Shown here: positions 6,710-12,291 of the stretch, piece by piece
Layout of the letters: each line of letters opens with the position of its first letter
Numbering within the stretch: position 1 is the first letter of the stretch
DNA from: Patescibacteria group bacterium
Lineage (GTDB): Bacteria > Patescibacteriota > Minisyncoccia > UBA9983
NCBI GenBank assembly: GCA_018827845.1
Contig: JAHJXC010000068.1
Coordinates: 1 to 12,953 of the forward strand
DNA: 12,953 nt
Direction: 5' to 3'
Position numbers and translations under genes: made by a program
Notes under the pieces: generated by a model
What the model was told of the DNA's origin: nothing
Seen by the model: the letters and a program-made list of their open reading frames with translations, nothing else
Databases searched by the model: none

Positions 6710-8025
6710 AAAAGAAATTTAAAATTTTCATAGTTTTGATAATTTTGTTTTCTGCTTTTTTAACAAGATTTTATAACTTTAACCAGCCAGCAGAGGTGGT
6801 TTTTGACGAGGTTCATTTCGGCAAATTCGTCCGCTCCTATTTTACCCATGAAAACTATTTTGATATCCATCCGCCCTTGGCTAAACTTCTGATTGCCGGG
6901 TGGGCAAAATTCAGAAACGCCCAAATCAGCCAGCAGGATTTTTCCAAAATAGGCCAGGATTATAATCCGGATGATTTGTATAAACTTCGATTTCTTCCCG
7001 CATTGTTCAGCGTGCTTTTTATTTTGCTTATTTACTTATTCACACTGCGCCTGACTGGTTTTAAAACAGCGGCTTTTGTTTCTGGCCTAATGGTTTTGTT
7101 TGACAACGCCATTATTGTCCAGTCGCGGATTGCCCTGCTTGATATTTTTCTTTTGTTCTTCGGTTTTCTTGCGCTTTATTTATTTCTAATCCAAGAAGAC
7201 AAATCCTTCGACAAGCTCAGGACAAGAAAATGGCTGTTTATAATTTTATCAGGCCTGTCTTTGGGCGCGAGTTATTCCGTAAAATGGACAGGGCTCTCAA
7301 TGATTTTTATGATCGGCCTTCTTGCCTTATACCAATTATATAAAAACAGAAACTGGAGAGAATTCGCTATAAAATTAATTACAGTTTATCTAGTTTCATT
7401 TATCTTGTATGTTGTAATATTCTCAATCCACTTCGCTTTGCTTACAAAACCCGGGCCAGGAGATGCTTTTTTATCGCCGGGCTTCAGGGAAAAACCATTT
7501 GTCCAGAAATTTTATGAACTTAATGAAAAAATGTTCAAATACAACAAAAGCATCGCAACCCAGCACCCCTATCAAAGCAAATGGTCTCAGTGGCCGTTTA
7601 ATAAAAAGCCGGTTTTCTATTGGCAAGAAACACCAATAGACCCGGAGCACAAACAGGAAATCTGGCTGAAAGGAAATACTGCGGTCTGGTATTTAGGAAC
7701 AGCATCAATAATCATCGGAGTGTTGATGATTTTGATAAAATTAATTTTTAGAAGGCCGAAAGATTTCTCTTTGTTCATTCCCTTATTTTTAATAGCCGGC
7801 TGGCTGGCTAATTTTCTGCCATTCGTGCCCATTAACCGGCCTCTCTTTATGTACAGTTATTTTCTTGCTTTAATATTTTCTATTATTCTGTTTGCTTATT
7901 TATTTGCTTATCTACTTGAAAAACTAACAATATCAAAAAACAAAAAGCGAGTCATTGTCTCGCTTTTTGCCATAATAATAATTGTTTTCTTTCTTTTCTT
8001 TGCCAATCTCACCTACGGCATTTAA
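6706..8025 (+). CDS. Protein O-mannosyltransferase (PMT family, GT39)
   Basis: The 439-residue polytopic protein should move a sugar, by family knowledge mannose from polyprenyl-phosphate-mannose, to Ser/Thr of exported proteins. The first extracytoplasmic loop carries the family signature FDEVHFGKF (33-41, acidic D34-E35) and HPPLAK (55-60). Later family marks are KWTG (193-196), HPYQSKWSQWPF (287-298) and the C-terminal RPLFMYSYFLAL (378-389). About ten hydrophobic segments are visible. Length is at the short end of bacterial PMTs. A loop at residues 167-173 (SFDKLRT) is encoded by a repeat-like DNA insert. Its 3' coding end holds a hairpin that probably terminates the convergent neighbour. 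The two stop codons abut with no gap. Confidence 0.92.
   Translation: MKKKFKIFIVLIILFSAFLTRFYNFNQPAEVVFDEVHFGKFVRSYFTHENYFDIHPPLAKLLIAGWAKFRNAQISQQDFSKIGQDYNPDDLYKLRFLPALFSVLFILLIYLFTLRLTGFKTAAFVSGLMVLFDNAIIVQSRIALLDIFLLFFGFLALYLFLIQEDKSFDKLRTRKWLFIILSGLSLGASYSVKWTGLSMIFMIGLLALYQLYKNRNWREFAIKLITVYLVSFILYVVIFSIHFALLTKPGPGDAFLSPGFREKPFVQKFYELNEKMFKYNKSIATQHPYQSKWSQWPFNKKPVFYWQETPIDPEHKQEIWLKGNTAVWYLGTASIIIGVLMILIKLIFRRPKDFSLFIPLFLIAGWLANFLPFVPINRPLFMYSYFLALIFSIILFAYLFAYLLEKLTISKNKKRVIVSLFAIIIIVFFLFFANLTYGI
7204..7226 (+). repeat. Repeat-like insert inside the mannosyltransferase gene
   Basis: The segment contains CTTCGACAAGCTCAGG, bounded by TCCT and AGGA as short inverted ends, and adds the residues S-F-D-K-L-R-T in frame between two membrane helices. 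GACAA also occurs three times in and around it (7198, 7210, 7221). From memory, this string recurs in many bacterial and metagenomic genomes, often as in-frame insertions. I see only one copy here, so repeat status is unproven from this window. Confidence 0.5.
7935..7968 (-). terminator. Rho-independent terminator embedded in the mannosyltransferase coding region
   Basis: A perfect 10-bp stem (AAAAAGCGAG at 7942-7951, CTCGCTTTTT at 7959-7968) with a 7-base loop. Read on the minus strand, the stem is followed by a U-rich run (TTTTTGTTTTTT), so it best serves the minus-strand gene that ends at 8026. On the plus strand the U run is only five and belongs to the stem, so it may be partly bidirectional. 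Confidence 0.75.
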
Positions 8026-8223
8026 TCATAGTCCCAGCCCAGCTCCGCTATAAATATTTAAGAAACTGGGAATCGCAAATATCAGGCCGATGAGCGGGAG
8101 GACGAACAATATAACAGTTATTATCAATATCCAAAGAAATATTTTCTTTATCTTGTCTATTGAGCGTTGAAGTCCGTCTATTTTCTTTTCCAGCGCCTCA
8201 ATTTTTTGTTCCAATTGCTCCAT
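8026..8223 (-). CDS. Small coiled-coil membrane protein, function unknown
   Basis: The 65-residue product has an N-terminal charged coiled coil (about residues 1-28, heptad-like leucine and isoleucine spacing) followed by one or two hydrophobic helices (about 28-56) and a glycine-rich tail (SGAGLGL). I do not recognise a family; small proteins of this design are frequent next to envelope genes in reduced bacteria. Coding is supported by the clean coiled-coil-plus-helix layout and the terminator-like hairpin 58 bases past the stop. A TAATAT box lies 4 bases before the ATG, weakly suggesting a near-leaderless promoter. It may be a membrane adaptor, but that is speculation. Confidence 0.72.
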   Translation of the reverse strand: MEQLEQKIEALEKKIDGLQRSIDKIKKIFLWILIITVILFVLPLIGLIFAIPSFLNIYSGAGLGL

Positions 8224-8288
8224 ATTTATATTAGTTTAACAAAAAGAAATATAACGCGCAAATGATAATAACTTATTAACAGGCCTTC

Positions 8289-8317
8289 TTGCCCTTGAAT
8301 ATCCAGGTGTGTATAAT
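8289..8317 (+). promoter_or_regulatory. Promoter of the four-helix membrane protein gene
   Basis: TTGCCC (8289-8294, 4/6 to a -35) and TATAAT (8312-8317, perfect -10) are separated by exactly 17 bases. The -10 ends 7 bases before the ATG at 8325, so the transcript should be leaderless. This placement argues that 8325, not the upstream TTG at 8289, is the true start, since the TTG lies inside the -35 box. Confidence 0.72.
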
Positions 8318-8324
8318 AAACCTT

Positions 8325-8795
8325 ATGATAATAAGACTTATATATACAATGTTTTTAGCCCTGCTTATCGCTCTTTTTGTTGGATTAGGCATTGATAGTT
8401 TTTATCCGGGCCCCAAAGCTCCGCAATACCCAGCTGAGCTGGATGCAGTAAGGCAGGGGTGCGAAGAAACCGCAGAGCAAAAAGCATTAAGGAAAGAATT
8501 CAATCAAGACCAGAATAAATTTCAGGAAGAGTCTATGCCCTACAATCGAAATGTCTCCATTATCTCATTGATTGCTGCCATTATCATTCTGATTTCCAGT
8601 TTGACGCTTCTGTCTAAAATCAAAATGATTGCCGACGGAATTCTCTTGGGCGGAGTTTTAACCACTATGTATGCTATTATTCGGGGACTTATGAGTGATA
8701 ATTCTCAGTTTAGATTTTTAATTGCGGCTATCGGCCTTATAATCGCGCTTGTTTTGGGCTATATAAAATTCATTCGCCAAAAAAATAATCTCTAA
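8325..8795 (+). CDS. Four-helix membrane protein with PGP loop motif, function unknown
   Basis: The 156-residue protein has hydrophobic segments near residues 3-22, 75-97, 98-120 and 128-149. Between helices 1 and 2 lies a polar, charged loop starting G-I-D-S-F-Y-P-G-P-K-A-P, with a single cysteine in a Gln/Glu/Lys-rich stretch (about 35-70) that may form a helical hairpin on the outer face. I do not recognise the family. The start at 8325 is preferred over an in-frame TTG at 8289 because the latter falls in the promoter. Its stop overlaps the convergent tspO stop by 4 bases (CTAA). No function is claimed. Confidence 0.82.
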   Translation: MIIRLIYTMFLALLIALFVGLGIDSFYPGPKAPQYPAELDAVRQGCEETAEQKALRKEFNQDQNKFQEESMPYNRNVSIISLIAAIIILISSLTLLSKIKMIADGILLGGVLTTMYAIIRGLMSDNSQFRFLIAAIGLIIALVLGYIKFIRQKNNL

Positions 8796-9268
8796 TTAAT
8801 CATCCAGATTGAATAGTTAAGGTAACCCGCAAAACTTACCCAAAGGATATACGGCAAAAGCAAATAAGCCGCCGGCTTTGAAATTCTATAAAAGACAACG
8901 ATTGTCCAGACAATTGCAAGCCACAAAACAATAATCTCAATAAAAGCCCAGAATGGATTGTGCAAGCCGAAAAAGATAATTGACCAAATCGCGTTCAAGA
9001 AAAGCTGAACGCCAAAAATGCCGAGTGCCATCTTTACATCCCTCCGCTCAAACCCTTTCCTCCATACCAGAAATGCGGCGATACCCATAAGAAAATATAG
9101 CGTTATCCACACAGGGCCAAATAACCAGCTCGGAGGATTCAGTGTTGGCTTCACAAGCCCGGCATACCAGGTTGGAATTGCCGAAACAGTAAACACCGAA
9201 CCGACAACCCCGGCAAGCTCGGAAACGACAATGGCGATAATGAGTTTAAAAATGTTATTGATCTTCAT
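8792..9268 (-). CDS. tspO: TspO/MBR family tryptophan-rich sensory protein
   Basis: The 158-residue, five-helix membrane protein carries the family signatures WYAGLVKPTLNPPSWLFGPV (34-53), QLFLNAIWSIIFFGLHNP (88-105) and the C-terminal PYILWVSFAGYLNYSIW (139-155). It has seven tryptophans or more, clustered as in bacterial TspO. The family binds porphyrins and sterol-like ligands and is linked to stress and tetrapyrrole handling; the physiological role in a reduced organism without obvious heme genes here is open. A perfect palindrome lies at the -35 position of its predicted leaderless promoter, suggesting dedicated regulation. Length is typical. The call is secure by sequence. Confidence 0.95.
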   Translation of the reverse strand: MKINNIFKLIIAIVVSELAGVVGSVFTVSAIPTWYAGLVKPTLNPPSWLFGPVWITLYFLMGIAAFLVWRKGFERRDVKMALGIFGVQLFLNAIWSIIFFGLHNPFWAFIEIIVLWLAIVWTIVVFYRISKPAAYLLLPYILWVSFAGYLNYSIWMIN

Positions 9269-9274
9269 AAACTT

Positions 9275-9283
9275 ATTTTACCA
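9275..9283 (-). promoter_or_regulatory. tspO promoter (extended -10)
   Basis: On the minus strand TAAAAT (9280-9275) is preceded by TGG and lies 6 bases before the tspO ATG, predicting a leaderless transcript. The -35 position (about 9298-9303) shows no consensus hexamer; instead the centre of a palindrome falls there, as expected for operator or activator control. Confidence 0.55.
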
Positions 9284-9290
9284 CCTGCCA

Positions 9291-9313
9291 TGTGTAGCAC
9301 CGAGTGCTACACA
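9291..9313. promoter_or_regulatory. Palindromic operator-like site at the tspO promoter
   Basis: Arms TGTGTAGCAC (9291-9300) and GTGCTACACA (9304-9313) are exact inverted repeats around a 3-base centre (CGA). The site is centred on the expected -35 region of the tspO promoter. The lack of a T-tract argues against a terminator. A dimeric regulator could bind it; no candidate regulator gene is in the window. It could also be a dispersed repeat. Confidence 0.5.
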
Positions 9314-9335
9314 CTACACACTTTTCAAAAAATAG

Positions 9336-9368
9336 AATTACTTATTTAATTACGTAATTAATTACTTA
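9336..9368. repeat. AT-rich palindrome flanked by 9-bp direct repeats
   Basis: A perfect 16-bp palindrome TTAATTACGTAATTAA (9346-9361) is flanked by two copies of AATTACTTA (9336-9344 and 9360-9368). It lies in the non-coding stretch between tspO and the tRNA terminator. Composition is very AT-rich, so chance contributes. Function is unknown; a protein-binding site is possible. Confidence 0.4.
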
Positions 9369-9411
9369 CTTTCATTATCCCCTATTTTGGGAAATTTCTC
9401 AATGATAAATG

Positions 9412-9447
9412 AAAAAGCCGGAATCAATTTCCGAAAAACTGGGCTTT
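9412..9447 (-). terminator. Terminator downstream of tRNA-Gln
   Basis: Read on the minus strand, AAAGCC (9447-9442 complement) pairs with GGCTTT (complement of 9419-9414), enclosing a smaller GGAA/TTCC hairpin (9432-9429 with 9423-9420), and the stem runs into TTTTTC. It begins 12 bases beyond the tRNA 3' end. The structure fits a rho-independent terminator for the tRNA transcript. Confidence 0.6.
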
Positions 9448-9458
9448 CCCGCGCAAAA

Positions 9459-9529
9459 CTGGGGAGCAGGGATTCGAACCCCGATACCATCCTTCAAAGG
9501 GATGTGTCCTACCATTAGACGACTCCCCA
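9459..9529 (-). tRNA. tRNA-Gln (anticodon UUG)
   Basis: The 71-base minus-strand cloverleaf has a 7-bp acceptor stem (TGGGGAG with CTCCCCA), a 3-bp D stem with GTC/GAC and loop TAATGGTAG, an anticodon stem CATCC/GGATG with loop CTTTGAA giving anticodon TTG, a 4-base variable region and a T arm CGGGG/CCCTG around TTCGAAT. The discriminator base is G. No CCA end is encoded, so it must be added afterwards. The T1-A72 and D-arm features are typical of bacterial tRNA-Gln. Bases flanking the acceptor stem (AAAAC before, GTTTT after on the minus strand) extend the perfect inverted repeat to 12 bp. Confidence 0.96.
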
Positions 9530-9536
9530 GTTTTAA

Positions 9537-9580
9537 GCGGGACATGCTCCAGCCCATGTCCTACCTTTAGACGATCCCGC
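9537..9580 (-). pseudogene. Truncated tRNA-Gln-like element lacking the T arm
   Basis: On the minus strand GCGGGA (9580-9575) pairs with TCCCGC (9542-9537) as a 6-bp acceptor-like stem. The D-arm region TCGTCTAAAGGTAGGACA differs from the tRNA-Gln next door (7 bases downstream) at one position. In place of the anticodon and T arms there is a single hairpin: GGACATG pairing with CATGTCC around an 8-base loop. It overlaps the acceptor stem region and lacks TTCGAAT. It is best read as a degenerate tandem copy of the tRNA, but the retained pairing leaves a structured RNA possible. Confidence 0.7.
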
Positions 9581-9606
9581 AATGATTCAATAAACTCACC
9601 ACAAGT

Positions 9607-9612
9607 ATTATA
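9607..9612 (-). promoter_or_regulatory. Possible tRNA promoter -10 box
   Basis: A perfect TATAAT on the minus strand overlaps the histidine kinase stop codon and lies 26 bases upstream of the tRNA-like element. A transcript from it would begin near 9600 and carry the tRNA-like element and tRNA-Gln. No -35 or TGn extension is seen, so this is tentative. Confidence 0.35.
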
Positions 9613-10528
9613 TTTCTTTCACGAATTCCTCTATGTTTCTGCCCGGGCTTTCGCCCAAAAACGGAATAGTGAAAAAGAAAGTGGTTCCTTCTCCTTCTTT
9701 TGACTCCGCCCAGACCTCGCCGCCGTGCATCATAATAATATTTTTTACAATATAAAGCCCGAGGCCGCTTCCTTCAGTTTTTACGCTAACTGCATTCTTG
9801 GCTCTGAAGAAACGGGTGAAGAGTTTATCAATGGAATCCTGAGGAATTCCTATACCCGTATCCTTGACTGAAACCCTAGCACAATCCCCGAAATTTTCCA
9901 AAAGCACGGTGATTTTTCCGTTCTCCGGCGTATAACTTAAGGCATTGTCCAGAAGGTTTCCTATTGCCAAAGAAATTTTTTCAGGATCCATTCTCATGGC
10001 AGGAAGATTTTTTTGCGATGTTAAAAATTCAAGTGTAATTTTTTTATGATTTGCCACAGGAGTAAAATCATTGACCGCCTTTGCCACCACCGGTTCAAGA
10101 AACAAATCCTGAAAATTATAGCCGAAATAAGTGGCCTCTGTCTTTGCTGATTCCGTAAGATTGTTGACAATATCCACCATTTTCTCATTTGCCTCATAGC
10201 CTGTTGTTAGTATATCCTTTTGTTCTGCAGTAATTTTGCCGGTCTCGCCATTCAAAACAGTCTGGATCGCCCATTTTATTCTTGTCAAAGGAGTCCTGAT
10301 CTGGTGAGCAACAGTAGTGATAAATTCTGACTTCATTGTCTCCACTTCCTTAATTGTTTTATTGTCCTCAAGCAAACGGATATTTTCTGAATTAAGCCGG
10401 CTATTCTCTTTTTTAAATTTATGGCTTCTGAAAAGAGAAATAATCAAAACAAGAAGCAAGGTTAAAAATATAGCGGCAACTGTATAAATTATTTTTATAT
10501 CATCAATGGTTATATGAATATCTTTCAT
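9608..10528 (-). CDS. Membrane-anchored sensor histidine kinase
   Basis: The 306-residue kinase has one membrane helix (about residues 13-34), a coiled coil (36-66), a DHp domain with H75 in VAHQIRTPLTRI, and an ATPase domain with N box around N191/N195, G1 box DTGIGIP (223-229), F box FTRFFR (237-242) and G2 box GSGLGL (253-258). Only about 12 residues precede the helix, so there is no periplasmic sensor; the signal must be read in the membrane or by partners. No response regulator is adjacent, making it an orphan in this window. Its ATG overlaps the dnaX stop (ATGA). Unusually here, an AGGA Shine-Dalgarno sequence sits 5 bases upstream, within dnaX. Confidence 0.93.
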   Translation of the reverse strand: MKDIHITIDDIKIIYTVAAIFLTLLLVLIISLFRSHKFKKENSRLNSENIRLLEDNKTIKEVETMKSEFITTVAHQIRTPLTRIKWAIQTVLNGETGKITAEQKDILTTGYEANEKMVDIVNNLTESAKTEATYFGYNFQDLFLEPVVAKAVNDFTPVANHKKITLEFLTSQKNLPAMRMDPEKISLAIGNLLDNALSYTPENGKITVLLENFGDCARVSVKDTGIGIPQDSIDKLFTRFFRAKNAVSVKTEGSGLGLYIVKNIIMMHGGEVWAESKEGEGTTFFFTIPFLGESPGRNIEEFVKEI

Positions 10529-11607
10529 GATTTCCTGCTTATTATTTTAACAAATGCGAGTTCTAATGAAAGCTGGGGAAGATAAGAACTTTGCCGGGTC
10601 TCATAGGCGTCAAGGAGAATTCTCAAAATTATTTCCAATTCGCCCGCTTCCGACAAATCTTTGTTTTTTTCTAAAAACCCGAATTCCCGTTCGCTCATCA
10701 TCTCTTTTAACTTATCTTTTATGCTGGGAGCAAGGCGCAAAAGGAGCATGGCGCGCACATTGCGTAGAATTAATTTCAAAAATATCCGCATGTCCATATT
10801 TTGTTCAACTGTTTTTTGGATTACTTCCATTCCTTTCTCAGCATCTTTTTTTATCAAAGACAAGATAAAATTTTCCACCATTTCCCGGCTGGGAACAGAA
10901 AGAAATTCTCTTGCTTCCTGGCCGGTTATTTTTTTGCCTGCCCCGTTATCTCGCTCGCGAGATTTTTCGGGGTCCTTGTTCTTGTCTCCCAAAGAGGAAA
11001 TCTGGTCAAGCAGGCCCAAGGCATCTCTGAAAGAACCTTCAGCAGAAAGAGCAATCAAACTTGATGTCTCTTCATCAAGGCCGAATCCTTCTTTTTTAGC
11101 AATAGAAATTACAGCCTGTCTTAAAATATTTTCGGGAATTTTATGAAAAGAAAAATTCTGGCACCGGGAAACAATAGTTTCCGGCACTTTTTCCAGTTCA
11201 GTGGTGGCAAGGATAAAAACAACATGGGATGGGGGTTCTTCCAGAGTTTTAAGAAGGGCATTAAAGGCTTCTTTGGTGAGCATGTGAACTTCGTCAATAA
11301 TATAAACTTTCACCTCCCCGCTTAGCGGGGTAAAATTAACTGCTTCGCGCAAAGCGCGGATTTCATCTATCCCTCGGGATGAGGCAGCATCAATTTCAAT
11401 TAAATCAACGTCCGCACATCTGATTTCTTTTGCCAAAATCCTGGCTACGCTGGTTTTGCCAGTGCCGCGCGTGCCGGCAAAAAGATAGGCATGAGAAACT
11501 CTGCCGAGTTTAACAGCATTCTTCAAAATAGTCACAATATGATCCTGGCCCAGGACTTCGTCAAAACTCTGCGGCCGATATTTTCTATACAGCGCCAATT
11601 TGCTCAT
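10525..11607 (-). CDS. dnaX: DNA polymerase III clamp-loader subunit DnaX, short form without zinc module
   Basis: The 360-residue AAA+ protein loads the sliding clamp. It opens LALYRKYRPQSFDEVLGQ and has Walker A GTRGTGKT (45-52), Walker B IIDEVHML (103-110), sensor 1 ILATTE (132-137), the arginine finger in SRC (147-149) and sensor 2 region GSFRDALGLLDQ (191-202). Two oddities stand out. The zinc module that normally follows Walker A (one Cys, then a C-x2-C-x2-C cluster) is missing: only C64 remains, joined straight to VDLIEIDAAS. Also, a linker at about 208-226 is enlarged by a palindrome-encoded stretch. Length matches a gamma-like form; the tau C-terminal domain is absent. It overlaps the GtrA gene by 23 bases and the kinase by 4. 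Confidence 0.95.
   Translation of the reverse strand: MSKLALYRKYRPQSFDEVLGQDHIVTILKNAVKLGRVSHAYLFAGTRGTGKTSVARILAKEIRCADVDLIEIDAASSRGIDEIRALREAVNFTPLSGEVKVYIIDEVHMLTKEAFNALLKTLEEPPSHVVFILATTELEKVPETIVSRCQNFSFHKIPENILRQAVISIAKKEGFGLDEETSSLIALSAEGSFRDALGLLDQISSLGDKNKDPEKSRERDNGAGKKITGQEAREFLSVPSREMVENFILSLIKKDAEKGMEVIQKTVEQNMDMRIFLKLILRNVRAMLLLRLAPSIKDKLKEMMSEREFGFLEKNKDLSEAGELEIILRILLDAYETRQSSYLPQLSLELAFVKIISRKS
10544..10552 (-). promoter_or_regulatory. Possible internal promoter for the kinase after dnaX
   Basis: On the minus strand TAAAAT (10549-10544) preceded by TGT lies 15 bases before the kinase ATG, giving a predicted leader of about 8 bases that includes AGGA. It is inside the last codons of dnaX, so coding constraint could create it by chance. 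The same TGTTAAAAT string precedes dnaX itself. Confidence 0.4.
10941..10972. repeat. Palindromic insert encoding the dnaX linker
   Basis: Outer arms CCCCG (10941-10945) and CGGGG (10968-10972) enclose inner arms ATCTCGC (10948-10954) and GCGAGAT (10957-10963) with a 2-base centre. In the dnaX frame it encodes roughly DPEKSRERDNGAG, between the AAA+ lid end (LLDQISSLG) and the collar domain start (ITGQEAREFL). Other DnaX proteins have a short linker here, so this looks like an in-frame insertion of a mobile or dispersed palindromic element. Confidence 0.55.
11316..11330. repeat. GC-rich palindrome inside dnaX
   Basis: CCCCGC (11316-11321) and GCGGGG (11325-11330) are exact inverted repeats around TTA. 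They encode part of the loop T-P-L-S-G-E just before the Walker B strand. The local GC content is far above the surroundings. It could be coding chance or a third small palindromic insertion. Confidence 0.4.
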
Positions 11608-12283
11608 CGTTTTTCATTTTAACATCAAAGACGATGAATTTGTAGCCGAGGAAATTCCAGATCATGGAAATGGCGGTGGCTGCCACTGCAGCCGCAATGG
11701 CCCATTGGTCGGAATTTAAACCGCCAACTGGCACAATGAATTTAAAAATCCCGGAAGCTATTCCCACATTAATCAAAAATCCGATGACGCTCACAATAAT
11801 AAACTGCGCAAACTCTTTGCCGACAGATTCTGTCGCCTGCCTCTTAAATGTCCAGAGTTTGTTCCAAACATAACTGTTTAATGTGGCTATAATAAAAGAG
11901 ATGGATTTGTACAAAGAATAATACAATATTGCTACAGAAAATATTGTTAATAGAACAGTTTCAGAATCAATTATCAGGAATTTCCTGAAGAAAAAAATCA
12001 AAAATGCAAGTATCCCCCAGTCCACCAAGGTATTCAATCCGCCGACCAGAACAAATTTGGCAATCTGATAGACAATCGCGATTTTTTTGCTGACCAAAAA
12101 TGCAACGTAGAAAAAGGCAACGCAAATTACAGGAAAAATAATGGGCAGTAGTTTAATCAGGCCGGAAAATTTTTCATAAGCATCCGGACTAATTATCACC
12201 TTGCCTAAAATTATTAGCAGCCATGCTGCTATTTCTCCTATTATAACAGCTAATAATAAATCGATTTTTTTAAAAGTTTGCAT
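11585..12283 (-). CDS. GtrA-like membrane protein with extra N-terminal helices
   Basis: The 232-residue protein starts at ATG 12283; an in-frame TTG at 12301 is rejected because it lies in the promoter. Residues about 70-225 match the GtrA family of four-helix proteins (FVLVGGLNTLVDWGILAFL, NSYVWNKLWTFKR, and the C-terminal WNFLGYKFIVF). GtrA proteins are thought to help move polyprenyl-linked sugars across the membrane for cell-envelope glycans. Two extra hydrophobic segments (about 8-28 and 42-64) precede this domain and are not standard. The function could tie to the polyprenyl-sugar needs of the mannosyltransferase at 6706, which is speculation. It is the first gene of the GtrA-dnaX-kinase unit. 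Confidence 0.87.
   Translation of the reverse strand: MQTFKKIDLLLAVIIGEIAAWLLIILGKVIISPDAYEKFSGLIKLLPIIFPVICVAFFYVAFLVSKKIAIVYQIAKFVLVGGLNTLVDWGILAFLIFFFRKFLIIDSETVLLTIFSVAILYYSLYKSISFIIATLNSYVWNKLWTFKRQATESVGKEFAQFIIVSVIGFLINVGIASGIFKFIVPVGGLNSDQWAIAAAVAATAISMIWNFLGYKFIVFDVKMKNDEQIGAV
11616..11624 (-). promoter_or_regulatory. dnaX promoter inside the GtrA gene (extended -10)
   Basis: On the minus strand TAAAAT (11621-11616) is preceded by TGT and lies 8 bases before the dnaX ATG, predicting a leader of at most one or two bases. No good -35 is seen. It lies within the last codons of the upstream gene, so read-through from that gene is also likely. Confidence 0.45.
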
Positions 12284-12291
12284 ATAACTAT

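Noticed and set aside
8289..8324. Upstream in-frame TTG start for the four-helix membrane protein
   Set aside because: The added codons coincide with a -35/-10 promoter (TTGCCC, 17 bases, TATAAT) and add polar residues before an ordinary N-terminal helix; ATG 8325 is better.
8770..8830. Terminator at the tspO/four-helix protein junction
   Set aside because: Only a 5-bp AT-rich stem (AATCT/AGATT) with a long loop before a T run was found; too weak to call.
9537..9580. A second functional elongator tRNA
   Set aside because: There is no T arm, the anticodon-like loop has 8 bases and lacks the usual U33 context; it cannot form a normal cloverleaf.
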